Positions 53,931 through 63,143 of a stretch of DNA of 64,000 nt are shown one piece after another. Source of the stretch: Clostridiales bacterium (GTDB lineage: Bacteria > Bacillota > Clostridia > Oscillospirales > Oscillospiraceae); contig JAJUHC010000016.1 in assembly GCA_029268065.1 (NCBI GenBank), forward strand, positions 1 to 64,000. The letters run 5' to 3'. The notes beneath the pieces are model-generated. The model was not told the origin of the DNA, made no database searches, and was given only the letters and a program-made list of their open reading frames with translations. Both the position numbers and the translations under genes were made by a program. The stretch's first letter is position 1. Every line of letters begins with the position of its first letter.

Positions 53931-54956
53931 ATGATTTGTTCGAAATGCGGAGGCATAATCGGAGACGGCCTGAGCGAATGCAAAGCCTGCGGGGCGCGCG
54001 TTGAGTTGAGCGACAAGGCTCTGGATCAGGTCATAGTTAAGGAACTGGACTCCGGAAGCCTTGTGTATTTCAGGCCATCAAAAACGGATATCGAGTCCCT
54101 CGACGTTTCGGAGCTGTCCGAGCTTTACTCATCCAATGAAATACTCTCCGCTCTCAAATCCCTGTATATCGAGCCTTCCGACGAGGAAAGACCCTTGGGC
54201 GATCCGGATACACGTTACGAAGAACCGGAGGACGAAAGCTCGGACGAAAAAATCAGGCTGTACTCTTCAGAAAGGGATATCGATTTTTCGGATGACGAGG
54301 ATACGTCGGACAGGGATGCGAAATCGCGGAAGCTGATTTTCAAATACGTTACCTCCGCCAGAACCAAAACCTTTGACGGCAATACGGGCCTCCCCGAAAA
54401 AACGGAGCCGTCAGGCAAAAAATCCCCGGGGGATTCTGGCGTCTCACCCGTCGCTTTTAGCCCGGACGGGAACGCCAGGCTCGGCAAGGAAAGCGAAACG
54501 CGGGATTTAGAATGCGAACCCACTATGTCGGATATTCCTTCCGATGAGGAGGACTGCCCCGAGTTCGACCTCGAATTCAAGCCAACGCTTTATAACGGAG
54601 ATTATAAAGACGGGGACGGCGCCGCCGTGAGCGGGCGCGAGGGCTGCGCTTCCCGCGGCGACGATAGTATCTCGGCGCCAGGCTGGATGGGAATTTTCCT
54701 TCTGCTGCTTATCCCCGGGATTAACCTGCTGCTCCTGATTATCTGGGCTTTCGGAGGCTGCCGCAAAAAGCAGAAAACCTCCTTTGCGCGGGGAATACTG
54801 TTCCTTTTGATTATCGCCGCAATAATAGGCGCTCTTTTTACCACGGTTTTTAAGGATTTTCTGCCGCCCGTCCTGGAGGCGCTTTCCAGGGCATTTGCCG
54901 CGGCTTCGGGATTCGCGGACTACGTTATAAAGCCGATACGGGGCATCATCAAGTGA
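53931..54956 (+). CDS. Zinc-ribbon membrane protein with long acidic linker
   Basis: 341 residues: an N-terminal zinc ribbon (ICSKCGGIIGDGLSECKACGA), an acidic, low-complexity linker of about 190 residues, and two to three C-terminal membrane segments (IFLLLLIPGINLLLLIIWAF, GILFLLIIAAIIGALF). The zinc ribbon and linker should be cytoplasmic. I recognise no named family for the whole protein. TTTGGGGAGC lies before the ATG. Solitary, with a bidirectional terminator downstream. Confidence 0.65.
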   Translation: MICSKCGGIIGDGLSECKACGARVELSDKALDQVIVKELDSGSLVYFRPSKTDIESLDVSELSELYSSNEILSALKSLYIEPSDEERPLGDPDTRYEEPEDESSDEKIRLYSSERDIDFSDDEDTSDRDAKSRKLIFKYVTSARTKTFDGNTGLPEKTEPSGKKSPGDSGVSPVAFSPDGNARLGKESETRDLECEPTMSDIPSDEEDCPEFDLEFKPTLYNGDYKDGDGAAVSGREGCASRGDDSISAPGWMGIFLLLLIPGINLLLLIIWAFGGCRKKQKTSFARGILFLLIIAAIIGALFTTVFKDFLPPVLEALSRAFAAASGFADYVIKPIRGIIK

Positions 54957-55014
54957 TGCAAGTCAGAAACCGGCATTCGGGGCCCCGTTGACGGTCATTT
55001 ATATGTGGCAAGCA

Positions 55015-55062
55015 AAAACCAAGCATATCGCCGATTTCAGCGACATGCTTGGTTTTCTGCAT
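55015..55062. terminator. Bidirectional terminator
   Basis: AAAACCAAGCAT / ATGCTTGGTTTT, a perfect 12-bp stem with 18-base loop, T-rich on both exits, between the zinc-ribbon membrane gene and the end of the leftward SLH gene. Confidence 0.85.
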
Positions 55063-55105
55063 TTATTTGATAATCCTGGCTATGTGTTTTGCGGTTTTGC
55101 CGGGC

Positions 55106-58100
55106 TTATATCAGCTTTGATTTTTGGAGCAGACGCTCGGCCATGACCGCCACCTCGGCGCGGGTGATATAATACTTCGGGGCAACGGTGCTTGCGGTCT
55201 TTCCGGTGACTACCCCCGCCTTGATGCAGGAGGCTATGCCGCTTTTCGCGTAATCCGAGACTGTGGCCGCGTCCGTATAAGCTCCGAGCAGGCCGCTTAC
55301 GTCGCCTTCGGACAAGTTGACATCGAGACCGGTTATTTTCATCGCTCTCGCAACCATGGTCATTGCCTGCTCACGGGTAATCAGGTCGTTCGGCCCGAAG
55401 GTCTTGTCGTCATACCCTTTTATTATGCCGTACGACGACGCCGTTTTAACATATTTGCAGTACCACGAGGAGGCGTCCACATCGCCGAAGCCGTTGGAAC
55501 CGATTCCGGGTTCAAGTCCGAGGGCCTTTACCATGATGGCCGCAAATTCGGCGCGCGTGATGCTGCGATCCGGGTCGTACTTATTGTCGCCTACTCCGTT
55601 TACGACCATTCTTGACCCCATATTGTTGATCGAGCTCTTAGCCCAATGATTTTCAGCGTCCGTGAATTCGACAGGGTTATAAATCACCGAATAAACGCTG
55701 TTCGTGAGGCTGTTGATCTTTGCGTAGTATTTCCCTCCGATTACGACGACCTCCGTCGGGACGTGCCGCACGCTTCCGTTCGGCTCGACAACGATTCCCG
55801 TTGTGATTTTGCTTGGGTCGACGCCGTCGGGTATCGCAACCATTCTTTCCACATAGGAGTTGAAGGCGCTGACATCAACGGTCTGACCGTTATAGGTGCA
55901 TCTTACCGTAAACTCAACCGCCGGCACCATGATTGCAAATCCCCCGTCATTTGCAGCGTTCTCGACGACTCTCACCGTCGATGCCGGAGGCTCGGATATT
56001 GATACATCCACGCTTATGCTGCCGAGGGATACGTTCTCCCCGAACTTTGCCGATACCGCGTCAATGTTTATTTCAGACGCAGGCAGCGTGTAGGTGGCGG
56101 AATCGGTTCTTATGACAAGAGTCGCTTCCTTGTTTTCCATATTCTTGACAGCCTGCCCGTCAAGCCTGCCGACAGCCGTGTCGGCACCCGTTGTTATCGG
56201 AACCGTGATTGTGGAGCCTCTGGCGGCATTGTTCAGTACATTTTCAATATCCCGCGAGGTCATAGTCACGGTCGTAGTAGTGCCGGACGCCGAGGTCGTT
56301 GTAGTTACTGTTCCCGCCGTCTGAGTCTGTCCCCCGACTTCGACCTTCGCCCCAGTATCGGCGGCGGGCGCCGACGGTCCGCTGGAGCTGCCGCCGGTCG
56401 AGTAGACTTCGACAAGATAGCTTGTGCCGTTCGTGAGTCCCGTTATTTCCGTGCCCGTCAGCGCGGCGGCATCGGACGCGCTTGCCGAAAGCGTCCCGTC
56501 AGCCTTGACGTAATAGACCGCTGAGCCGACGGTGACCTTGTACCTTGTTCCGCTCGTGAGTCCCGTTATTCTCCCGTTGCCCGCCGTTCCGAGGGAGCCT
56601 GAGGCGAGAACGACAGCCGTCGATATTTCTTCGACGAAGTATGTGGAGCCGTTGACCAGGCCGATAAGCTCGGTGCCTGTCAGGGGCGCGGAATAGGCGG
56701 GGTCAAAAGCAAGGTAGCCCGCCGCGGTTGAATATAAGGTGATTCCGCCCATGGTTACCTTATAGGCTTTACCCGAGGTAAGACCGCTTATCGTGCCGTT
56801 GCCGGCGGTGCCGAGGGAGCCGGACGCGAGGTATAAGCTCGCAGCGCTTCCCGTCCTGAGATAGATGTCGGCGGCAAGGTTTAAGAGGATTTCTCCGTTT
56901 ATCGTACTGGAAGCGTTTTGGAGCGAAGCGTCGGGGGTCCACGCGTCAAAGGAGCTTCCACTCATTTCCGAAGCAAGCAGCGCGCAGTTTGAGACGCTGG
57001 TGGAATTCATCTCCACCCCCCTGCCGCTTATGACCCTTATTAACGCCAGGCCGCTCCCGTGAATCGTTTTGCCGAATAACGACGCGCTGAGCGTGTTTGT
57101 GCCGGATACTTTCATTATGGAAACGGCAACTCCGTTGGCGCTTGTGAGCTTCGCTGCGCCAGACAGGGTCAGGCTGGAATTACCTAATGAGGACTGAATT
57201 GTAATTGCCGACATATTGCCGCTGCAGCTTACGCTGCCTCCGCTTATGTCTATGGTACCATCGCTCGAGTTAACAGCGGTTCCTTCAGAGCTGAGGCTGC
57301 CGCCCGTGATATTGATTGTTCCGGCGCCGACATTTGCGATAGCTCCGGCTTTGCCGCTTATGCTGCCGCCGGAAATGGTGACCTGTCCCGAGCCGGTTTT
57401 TGCCAGGGCGATACCGTTTGCCGCGTCCGCAGTTACGGTTCCGCCGCTGATAATCAGCGTTCCGCCGTCCATGCGAATAGTTTGGAAGGGAATGATTATA
57501 CTCGTGCTGCCGGATACCGTCAGATAGCCGGTATTTTGGATCCCGACGCCTCTCGAATCCGTTGAGGTGAAGGTCCCGCCGGAAACGGAAGAGTCTGAGG
57601 AGGCAGAAGCCGAGTTCATGATGCAGACGGTATCCTGCGGAGTCCCGTTTCCTGCCGAGAAGCTTCCTCCGGCGACGGTCATTTTTCCGGCGTTACTTAT
57701 GATTATGCCGTTCGACCCCTCGACATGGAAGGCGCCGCCGTTTATTGTCAGCGTCCCGGTGCCGGAGTCCGTATTTTGATTGTCGATGCAGATAAAGCCC
57801 GTACCGGAGCCCGTAAACGTGCCGTCGTTGATCGTCAAAACGGCTTCGCTTGTCAAGCACCTTGAATTTGCCCCAGAAACCGTAAACGTACCGCCGTTTA
57901 CAGTGAGGCTTTTTCCGTATTTTACATAAACCGCGCTGAAGGAGGTCGGGTTTTCTATCGTCGCGCTGATTTTAACAGCGTCAAAAATAACCGCCCCGCC
58001 AGTTACGAGCCCGACGCCGTCGTTAATCGCAGCATCGTCCAAAATCTCCACATTTCCCAAATAGGTCGCGGGGATAAGCGTATTCGCCGCGTTATTCGAG

Positions 58101-61100
58101 CTGAAGTTCCGTTCGCTTACCCGCAGGGGATTTGTTTCGCTTCCGAGCTGTATGGTGAGCTTTCCGTCAGCTCCGCTGTTTGTGCACGCCGCCAGAGCGG
58201 AGGCGAGGGTCGTATAGGCGCCGGCGCCGTCAACCTGGAAGCTGCTGGGGCCTCCGGTTACGGTATAGTCCGGCTGGACGGCTGCAAGCGTTATGCCCGC
58301 TCCCGCCGTGACGTTCCCGCCGCTCACGACTATTGTGCCGGATACGGACTGTCCGTTGCCTGCCGACGCGCCGATTACTGCGACGTAGCTGCCGTTCGGC
58401 ACCCCCGTGATCGTATAGCTGCCGTCCTGCGCCGTCGTTGCAGTATAAAGGACGTTTGAATACGCCGTGTCGGTCGAGGCGTAGAGCTTAACCGTGAGGC
58501 CTCCGACCGGAGCGCCCGTCGTCCCCGGCAAAACCGTGCCTGATATCGAGTATGTAGCACAAACCGCCGTCAGCGCCACCGCTTTTGAAACGCCGTTCAG
58601 CGACGCGGTCAGGGTAACGCCGCCTCCGCTTATGACCGCAGCGCTGCCGCCGCTCAGGCTGATAACGCTGGTATCGCTCGAAGTCCAATACACGGAGTTT
58701 GTCGTGCAGACCGTGAACGCGGAGCTTACGGAGGAAGCTTTTTCAGTTTGCGAAAGCCTTATCGGCGCAGCCGAGACGTAAGCGGCGTCTGTGGATTCAA
58801 TTCCGGTGAGGCGCGGGTAGAAGTCCGAAGAGAAGGTCCATTTTCCGCTGTCCCAGCCGCTGAATGCCGGGTTGCCGAGCATCTCGGTAGTGAGCTTTCC
58901 GACGGCGGCGCCGTCCGAATCGCTGCCGTTTATCCCGCCGGCCGCGCACATTTGCTTGTCGTAATAGCAGCCTGTTACCGTGCCGCTGCTGCCTCCCGCG
59001 ATGCCGCCTATGTTGGAGCCGCCGCTCACGCCACCTGCGCTGTAACATTCGGACAGGGTGATATTATTATCCATATTCCCCACTACGCCGCCGACTAGTC
59101 TCGTTCCGCTTACCTCACCCGCGTTATAGCAGGCGGATATGGAACCATCGACGAATGATCCAGCCACGCCGCCGACATATTTGACGCCGCTTATGCCGCC
59201 CGCGTTATAGCAATACCGCATCGTTCCGCCGCTGTAGCCCACCACGCCGCCGACGCTGTTGCTGCCCCCGCTGACTCTGCCCATATTGTAGCAGTACTGC
59301 ATTGTGCCCGACATACTGCCTGTTACGCCGCCGACGTATACGTCGGTCGAGCTGACGCTTCCTGTGTTGCGGCAGTTTTCCGCCGTACCGCCTGGGACGG
59401 CACCGATCACGCCGCCGATATTATAGCCGCCGCTAACGCTGCCGCTATTGTAGCAGTTTCTTATTATAGCGCCAGTTCTATTATCGCCCGCCACGCCGCC
59501 GACATAAGCTGTCCCGTTTATAACGCCGGTGTTGTAGCAGTTTTCGATTGTTCCTGAATTACTGCCGACCACAGCTGCTGTATAAAAGTCGCCCTCGATA
59601 TAGCTGTCTGTCACTCCGACATTTTTTACCGTGGCGCCTTCGATAAATCCAAACAGGCCCTGGAAACTGGAGCTGTTTTTGATATAGATTCCGCTTACCT
59701 TGTAACCGTCGCCGTCGAAGACGCCGGTAAATCTACTCGTACTGTTGCCGATCGGCGTCCAGCTGTTCGAGGGTGCGGAAGAGCCCCAGTTTTCGTAATC
59801 CGAGGCGTTTTGATTGAGCACGATATCGGCGCTCAGCTTGTAACAGGCCGAGCTTGCCGGCACGCCGCCGATGCTTGCGCCCGCGTTGACCTGCTGCGCC
59901 ATGTAGGCGAGGTCCGATCCCGACGCTATCAGGAAGGGGTCGGACGAGATTCCGGAGCCGGAAAGGCTCGCGCTGACGGATCCATCCCAGGCGGCCGGCG
60001 CTTCAGGTTGCAGAACGACGTCAGCGCCCGCAGTGACGTTCGCGCCGGCGACGGTGAATTGCCCCGACTCAGACAGCATGTAGCTGCCGGCATGCGCCGC
60101 AACTACGGCTAAGTATGTTCCGTTGGGCACCTCGGTGATTTCAAAGAAGCCCTTAACGTCCGTTGTGTCGGAATAGCTTGTGGGTGCCCCTGAGGAATAG
60201 AGCGTTACGGTGATTCCGCCGACAGAGGCGCCGGTCGTGTTCGCATACACCCTGCCGGAGACTACGAAGCTTGTGCATAACTGTACGTTATAGGTCGTGC
60301 CGTTTGTAAGCCCCGTAATCGCGGTTCCAATCAGCGGCGCGGCGTCTGCCGCGTTTGCAGTCAGCGTCCCGTCCGCCATGACGTAATAGGTGTCGGAGCC
60401 GGAGGTGACCTTGTATACCCTGCCGGAGTCGAGCCCCGTGACCGTCTTGTCTCCGGCTGTTCCGAGAGAGCCGGAAGCGAGAGATACTGCGGCGGTATAT
60501 TCCTCGACCAGGTAAGTTGTGCCGTTAAGAAGTCCCGTTATGGACGTACCGACAAGCGCTCCGCAAAGCGAGGCTTCGCTAGTAAGCGTACCGTCCGACT
60601 GTACATAATAAACATTCGAGCCTGAGGTGACCTTATAGGCTTTGCCCGAGGTCAGCCCGGTTATCGTGCAGTCGCCTGCCGTACCGAGGGATCCCGGCGC
60701 AAGGATCACCGTTTTGGGCCGGACTTTGAGATAAATGTCCGTCACCGACGCGTTGGCGCCGCTTGTCAGGTTTGAGATCGAATCCCCGTTCGTTGCGCTA
60801 ATAAGGCTTGCGAGAGCGGAGTCGCTCGCCCAGCCGACGAAATCCATGTTGCCGTCTATGCCGGATGCGGTTACAACGGCATCCGTGTAATCGGCGCTGC
60901 TTATCTTTTTCAGGGAGTCGCCCGGGTCGGTTTTTCCCGTTATGCTTATGGCCCCACCCGTGCTGTTGTGTATGGTCTTACCAAACAGGGAGAGACTTCC
61001 CGTGTGCGTATAGTTCGTGTTGAGCTTAGAAAACGATATCGTACGGGCCGATACCGAGCTGAGCACCGCGCTGCCGCTTACCGAGGCGGTAACGCTTGTG

Positions 61101-62575
61101 CCGTTCAAGGTATACGGCCAAATATACACGGCCGGTCCCGAGGTTCCCGTGCACTTCACTTCGCCTCCGCTGATGCTCAGTGTCCCGCTGAGTGTCCCGC
61201 TGAGCTGAGACAAAGCGCCGCTCTGCGCTCCGGAAATTGTTCCTCCGCTTATATTCAAGGTTCCGCCCTGATGATTTATGCCGTTCGCGGAGGAGGATGT
61301 AAATGTGCCGCTTTCGATGGTGGTCTTGCCTTCGCCGTGTTTGTATATGGAGTCGTTGGCCGCCGATATGCTGGCTTCCTTGATATACAGCGAACCGTTG
61401 CCGCTGGTTACGGTTCCGCTGTCGTATATTGCCCTATACCCGGACGTTATGCTCGTATGTGTTCCGGAAATCGAAACCGACGAGCCTCCCTCAATATATA
61501 CAGCATATGAATTAATGCCTGTTCCCGAGCATTCTATCGCAGTGTTATCCCCGATTGTGACTGTCGCTTCGGAAGCTCTTATCACATTGGCGGAGGCCGA
61601 GCCTGACGTGTTTGAAGCCTTCAGGCTGCAGCCTTCAAACGACACTGACGAGTTGGCGGCGGATACGGCGTAGCCGGTCGTGCCCGTCGCCTCTATCGTG
61701 CCGCCCGTAACGGTCAGGCTGGAGGACGAAATGTTGTTTACGGGCGTCTTGTTTGACGATATATAGGTTGGAACTAAGTGATCCGCTTCTGAAATCGTTA
61801 CCGTACCGCTATTATAAATCGCATAATAGCTGCCGCTGTTACTTATTGTGCCTCCAGATATGGCGGCGGTACACGAAGTTACGTTATATAGGCACACGGT
61901 GTAGGATCCGGATGAGCTTATGGTGCCCGCTGACATATTGAATATGTTATTATTATACACCACATACGAATAACTTCCGCTGGCTGAGATTGTGCTCCCG
62001 GAGCCCGAGACGTTAACCGTGCCGTCGTTAGCAATACCGTAGGATTTTTCCCCGAAAACCGTGAGGGCGGTGTTTCCCGTAATATTCAGGGCGCCGCCGT
62101 TTTTCACACTCAGCAATTTAAACAAATTGGAATTTCCGATAGCCGATGACATCTCTAAATCGAGGAAGGTCGCCGTCACACCAGCCGGGATTATAATGGC
62201 GGCACCGGCAGAAACAGCGGCATCATCCGACACCGTGATAGCGCCAATATAGGTTGCGCTCATATTCAGCGAATAGGTGTTGCTACCGTCAGTGACCTCG
62301 TAAATGCTCAGAGGCGTTCCCGCGCCGCCGAACTGGATCACCGTTGTTCCGTCTCCGTTGCCGTCCGAGCAGCCGGAAACAGCGTCCGAAAAGGTGAGGC
62401 CGCTCGTTGTTGCGGCGCTTGAGCAGTTGCTTAGTGCAAAGGCGCCGCCGTCGTTGGTTATTATAAAGTCCGCGGTCGGCGCAGGGTCCGCTTTCGCGGG
62501 AAGCGATATCCCCGTGAATAGCGAAATCATGATTGACAGGGTCAGGACAACGCTTAAGATTTTTTTAGCCTTCAT
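55106..62575 (-). CDS. Giant S-layer-anchored (SLH) mosaic surface protein
   Basis: 2489 residues from the ATG at 62575 (AAAGGAG upstream; the track adds ten codons). Order: signal peptide cut after PAKA (about 29); parallel beta-helix-type repeats rich in G/S/T (about 45-600); two SLGTAG repeats (about 622-770); a carboxypeptidase-regulatory-like beta-sandwich (GRVYANTTGASVGGITVTLY); eight GLUG-like repeats (about 990-1210); a Big-like domain; a second carboxypeptidase-like domain (GTVLPGTTGAPVGGLTV); a second beta-helix; two more SLGTAG repeats (about 1913-2058); a linker region; three SLH domains (about 2302-2489). The SLH domains should bind pyruvylated wall polymer. Function is probably adhesion or glycan binding. 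It follows a degenerate receiver gene by 30 bases. Confidence 0.9.
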   Translation of the reverse strand: MKAKKILSVVLTLSIMISLFTGISLPAKADPAPTADFIITNDGGAFALSNCSSAATTSGLTFSDAVSGCSDGNGDGTTVIQFGGAGTPLSIYEVTDGSNTYSLNMSATYIGAITVSDDAAVSAGAAIIIPAGVTATFLDLEMSSAIGNSNLFKLLSVKNGGALNITGNTALTVFGEKSYGIANDGTVNVSGSGSTISASGSYSYVVYNNNIFNMSAGTISSSGSYTVCLYNVTSCTAAISGGTISNSGSYYAIYNSGTVTISEADHLVPTYISSNKTPVNNISSSSLTVTGGTIEATGTTGYAVSAANSSVSFEGCSLKASNTSGSASANVIRASEATVTIGDNTAIECSGTGINSYAVYIEGGSSVSISGTHTSITSGYRAIYDSGTVTSGNGSLYIKEASISAANDSIYKHGEGKTTIESGTFTSSSANGINHQGGTLNISGGTISGAQSGALSQLSGTLSGTLSISGGEVKCTGTSGPAVYIWPYTLNGTSVTASVSGSAVLSSVSARTISFSKLNTNYTHTGSLSLFGKTIHNSTGGAISITGKTDPGDSLKKISSADYTDAVVTASGIDGNMDFVGWASDSALASLISATNGDSISNLTSGANASVTDIYLKVRPKTVILAPGSLGTAGDCTITGLTSGKAYKVTSGSNVYYVQSDGTLTSEASLCGALVGTSITGLLNGTTYLVEEYTAAVSLASGSLGTAGDKTVTGLDSGRVYKVTSGSDTYYVMADGTLTANAADAAPLIGTAITGLTNGTTYNVQLCTSFVVSGRVYANTTGASVGGITVTLYSSGAPTSYSDTTDVKGFFEITEVPNGTYLAVVAAHAGSYMLSESGQFTVAGANVTAGADVVLQPEAPAAWDGSVSASLSGSGISSDPFLIASGSDLAYMAQQVNAGASIGGVPASSACYKLSADIVLNQNASDYENWGSSAPSNSWTPIGNSTSRFTGVFDGDGYKVSGIYIKNSSSFQGLFGFIEGATVKNVGVTDSYIEGDFYTAAVVGSNSGTIENCYNTGVINGTAYVGGVAGDNRTGAIIRNCYNSGSVSGGYNIGGVIGAVPGGTAENCRNTGSVSSTDVYVGGVTGSMSGTMQYCYNMGRVSGGSNSVGGVVGYSGGTMRYCYNAGGISGVKYVGGVAGSFVDGSISACYNAGEVSGTRLVGGVVGNMDNNITLSECYSAGGVSGGSNIGGIAGGSSGTVTGCYYDKQMCAAGGINGSDSDGAAVGKLTTEMLGNPAFSGWDSGKWTFSSDFYPRLTGIESTDAAYVSAAPIRLSQTEKASSVSSAFTVCTTNSVYWTSSDTSVISLSGGSAAVISGGGVTLTASLNGVSKAVALTAVCATYSISGTVLPGTTGAPVGGLTVKLYASTDTAYSNVLYTATTAQDGSYTITGVPNGSYVAVIGASAGNGQSVSGTIVVSGGNVTAGAGITLAAVQPDYTVTGGPSSFQVDGAGAYTTLASALAACTNSGADGKLTIQLGSETNPLRVSERNFSSNNAANTLIPATYLGNVEILDDAAINDGVGLVTGGAVIFDAVKISATIENPTSFSAVYVKYGKSLTVNGGTFTVSGANSRCLTSEAVLTINDGTFTGSGTGFICIDNQNTDSGTGTLTINGGAFHVEGSNGIIISNAGKMTVAGGSFSAGNGTPQDTVCIMNSASASSDSSVSGGTFTSTDSRGVGIQNTGYLTVSGSTSIIIPFQTIRMDGGTLIISGGTVTADAANGIALAKTGSGQVTISGGSISGKAGAIANVGAGTINITGGSLSSEGTAVNSSDGTIDISGGSVSCSGNMSAITIQSSLGNSSLTLSGAAKLTSANGVAVSIMKVSGTNTLSASLFGKTIHGSGLALIRVISGRGVEMNSTSVSNCALLASEMSGSSFDAWTPDASLQNASSTINGEILLNLAADIYLRTGSAASLYLASGSLGTAGNGTISGLTSGKAYKVTMGGITLYSTAAGYLAFDPAYSAPLTGTELIGLVNGSTYFVEEISTAVVLASGSLGTAGNGRITGLTSGTRYKVTVGSAVYYVKADGTLSASASDAAALTGTEITGLTNGTSYLVEVYSTGGSSSGPSAPAADTGAKVEVGGQTQTAGTVTTTTSASGTTTTVTMTSRDIENVLNNAARGSTITVPITTGADTAVGRLDGQAVKNMENKEATLVIRTDSATYTLPASEINIDAVSAKFGENVSLGSISVDVSISEPPASTVRVVENAANDGGFAIMVPAVEFTVRCTYNGQTVDVSAFNSYVERMVAIPDGVDPSKITTGIVVEPNGSVRHVPTEVVVIGGKYYAKINSLTNSVYSVIYNPVEFTDAENHWAKSSINNMGSRMVVNGVGDNKYDPDRSITRAEFAAIMVKALGLEPGIGSNGFGDVDASSWYCKYVKTASSYGIIKGYDDKTFGPNDLITREQAMTMVARAMKITGLDVNLSEGDVSGLLGAYTDAATVSDYAKSGIASCIKAGVVTGKTASTVAPKYYITRAEVAVMAERLLQKSKLI
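56402..56838 (-). repeat. SLGTAG repeats 3 and 4 in the SLH gene
   Basis: Two tandem units of about 70 residues, each starting LASGSLGTAGNG and ending LTNGT.Y.VE-like. They pair with copies 1 and 2 some 1,150 residues earlier in the protein. Confidence 0.85.
58950..59610 (-). repeat. GLUG-like repeat block (eight units)
   Basis: Units of about 27 residues with the pattern NCYN.G.VSG...VGGV.G, a beta-helical GLUG repeat found in secreted adhesins. Aromatic/Cys core positions are kept in all eight units. Confidence 0.85.
60281..60710 (-). repeat. SLGTAG repeats 1 and 2 in the SLH gene
   Basis: Two tandem units of about 70 residues: PGSLGTAGDCTITGL and SGSLGTAGDKTVTGL starts, each followed by KVTSGS.. 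YYV..DGTL. The same unit recurs at 56402-56838. Confidence 0.85.
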
Positions 62576-62605
62576 CAAATAATTCTCCTTTCGTGTTCGC
62601 TGCAC

Positions 62606-62962
62606 TCATTTTTGACCTTTAATATAGTTGTTTATTTTTTCTTTTGTAAGCGGGTATGTAAGATACCCATAGGCCCCGACTTCATATGCGTCCACCGCGT
62701 AGCGCTCGTCCTCCGCAATAAACACAATCCTTATGTCCGTACTTATCTTCCGAACCGCTTCGGCGGCCTTAAAGCCAGGTATTCCGTCCCTCCCCAGCCT
62801 GATGAAGCAATAATCCGGCGGGGTGCTTCCCGTCTGCTCGAGGAACCCGACCCAATCGTCAAAGACGAGAATGCCGTCAACGCTTTTGCACTCGGAAAGC
62901 CGGCTGAGCATTTGAGTCCGTGCTTTTCCCCGCTCGTCCAGTACATATACCCTCAAATGCAT
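62606..62962 (-). CDS. Degenerate (pseudo-)receiver domain protein
   Basis: 118 residues from the ATG at 62962, with AGGGGGGGAGG upstream. It has the receiver fold pattern (VYVLDERG acid pair, VFIAEDERYAVDAYEVGAYGYL), but the phospho-Asp position in PDYCFIRL is Arg, the Thr/Ser after beta-4 is Ala (VFIAE) and the beta-5 Lys is Tyr (YPLT for KP). It therefore cannot be phosphorylated in the normal way. Its C-terminal half aligns well with the receiver of the SARP regulator encoded upstream ([17 protein letters not shown]), suggesting duplication. It lies 30 bases before the SLH giant, probably on one transcript. Confidence 0.8.
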   Translation of the reverse strand: MHLRVYVLDERGKARTQMLSRLSECKSVDGILVFDDWVGFLEQTGSTPPDYCFIRLGRDGIPGFKAAEAVRKISTDIRIVFIAEDERYAVDAYEVGAYGYLTYPLTKEKINNYIKGQK

Positions 62963-63006
62963 GCCTCCCCCCCTTACGCAATTTTGCATGATTCCATTTT
63001 TTGGGG

Positions 63007-63015
63007 ATTATATCA
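63007..63015 (-). promoter_or_regulatory. Extended -10 promoter of the pseudo-receiver/SLH unit
   Basis: TGATATAAT on the minus strand (TG-n-TATAAT), about 45 bases before the pseudo-receiver ATG; no good -35 was seen. Confidence 0.5.
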
Positions 63016-63060
63016 TCCGGTTTTCTACAATTTTTCCACAAGAAAAAATTGAAACAGGAA

Positions 63061-63101
63061 AAAAGCCGAAATTCCGTCACGCATCGACGAAATTTCGGCT
63101 T
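63061..63101 (-). terminator. Terminator after the SARP regulator
   Basis: An 11-bp perfect stem (AAGCCGAAATT / AATTTCGGCTT) with an inner CGTC/GACG helix and a T-tract on the minus strand. Confidence 0.85.
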
Positions 63102-63143
63102 CAAACAAAAAATTCTATTAAAACTTCCAGCCGCAGCCGGCTT

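Noticed and set aside
55124-62582. Many + strand ORFs inside the SLH gene
   Set aside because: They mirror the repetitive G/S/T-rich coding sequence and lack ribosome sites.
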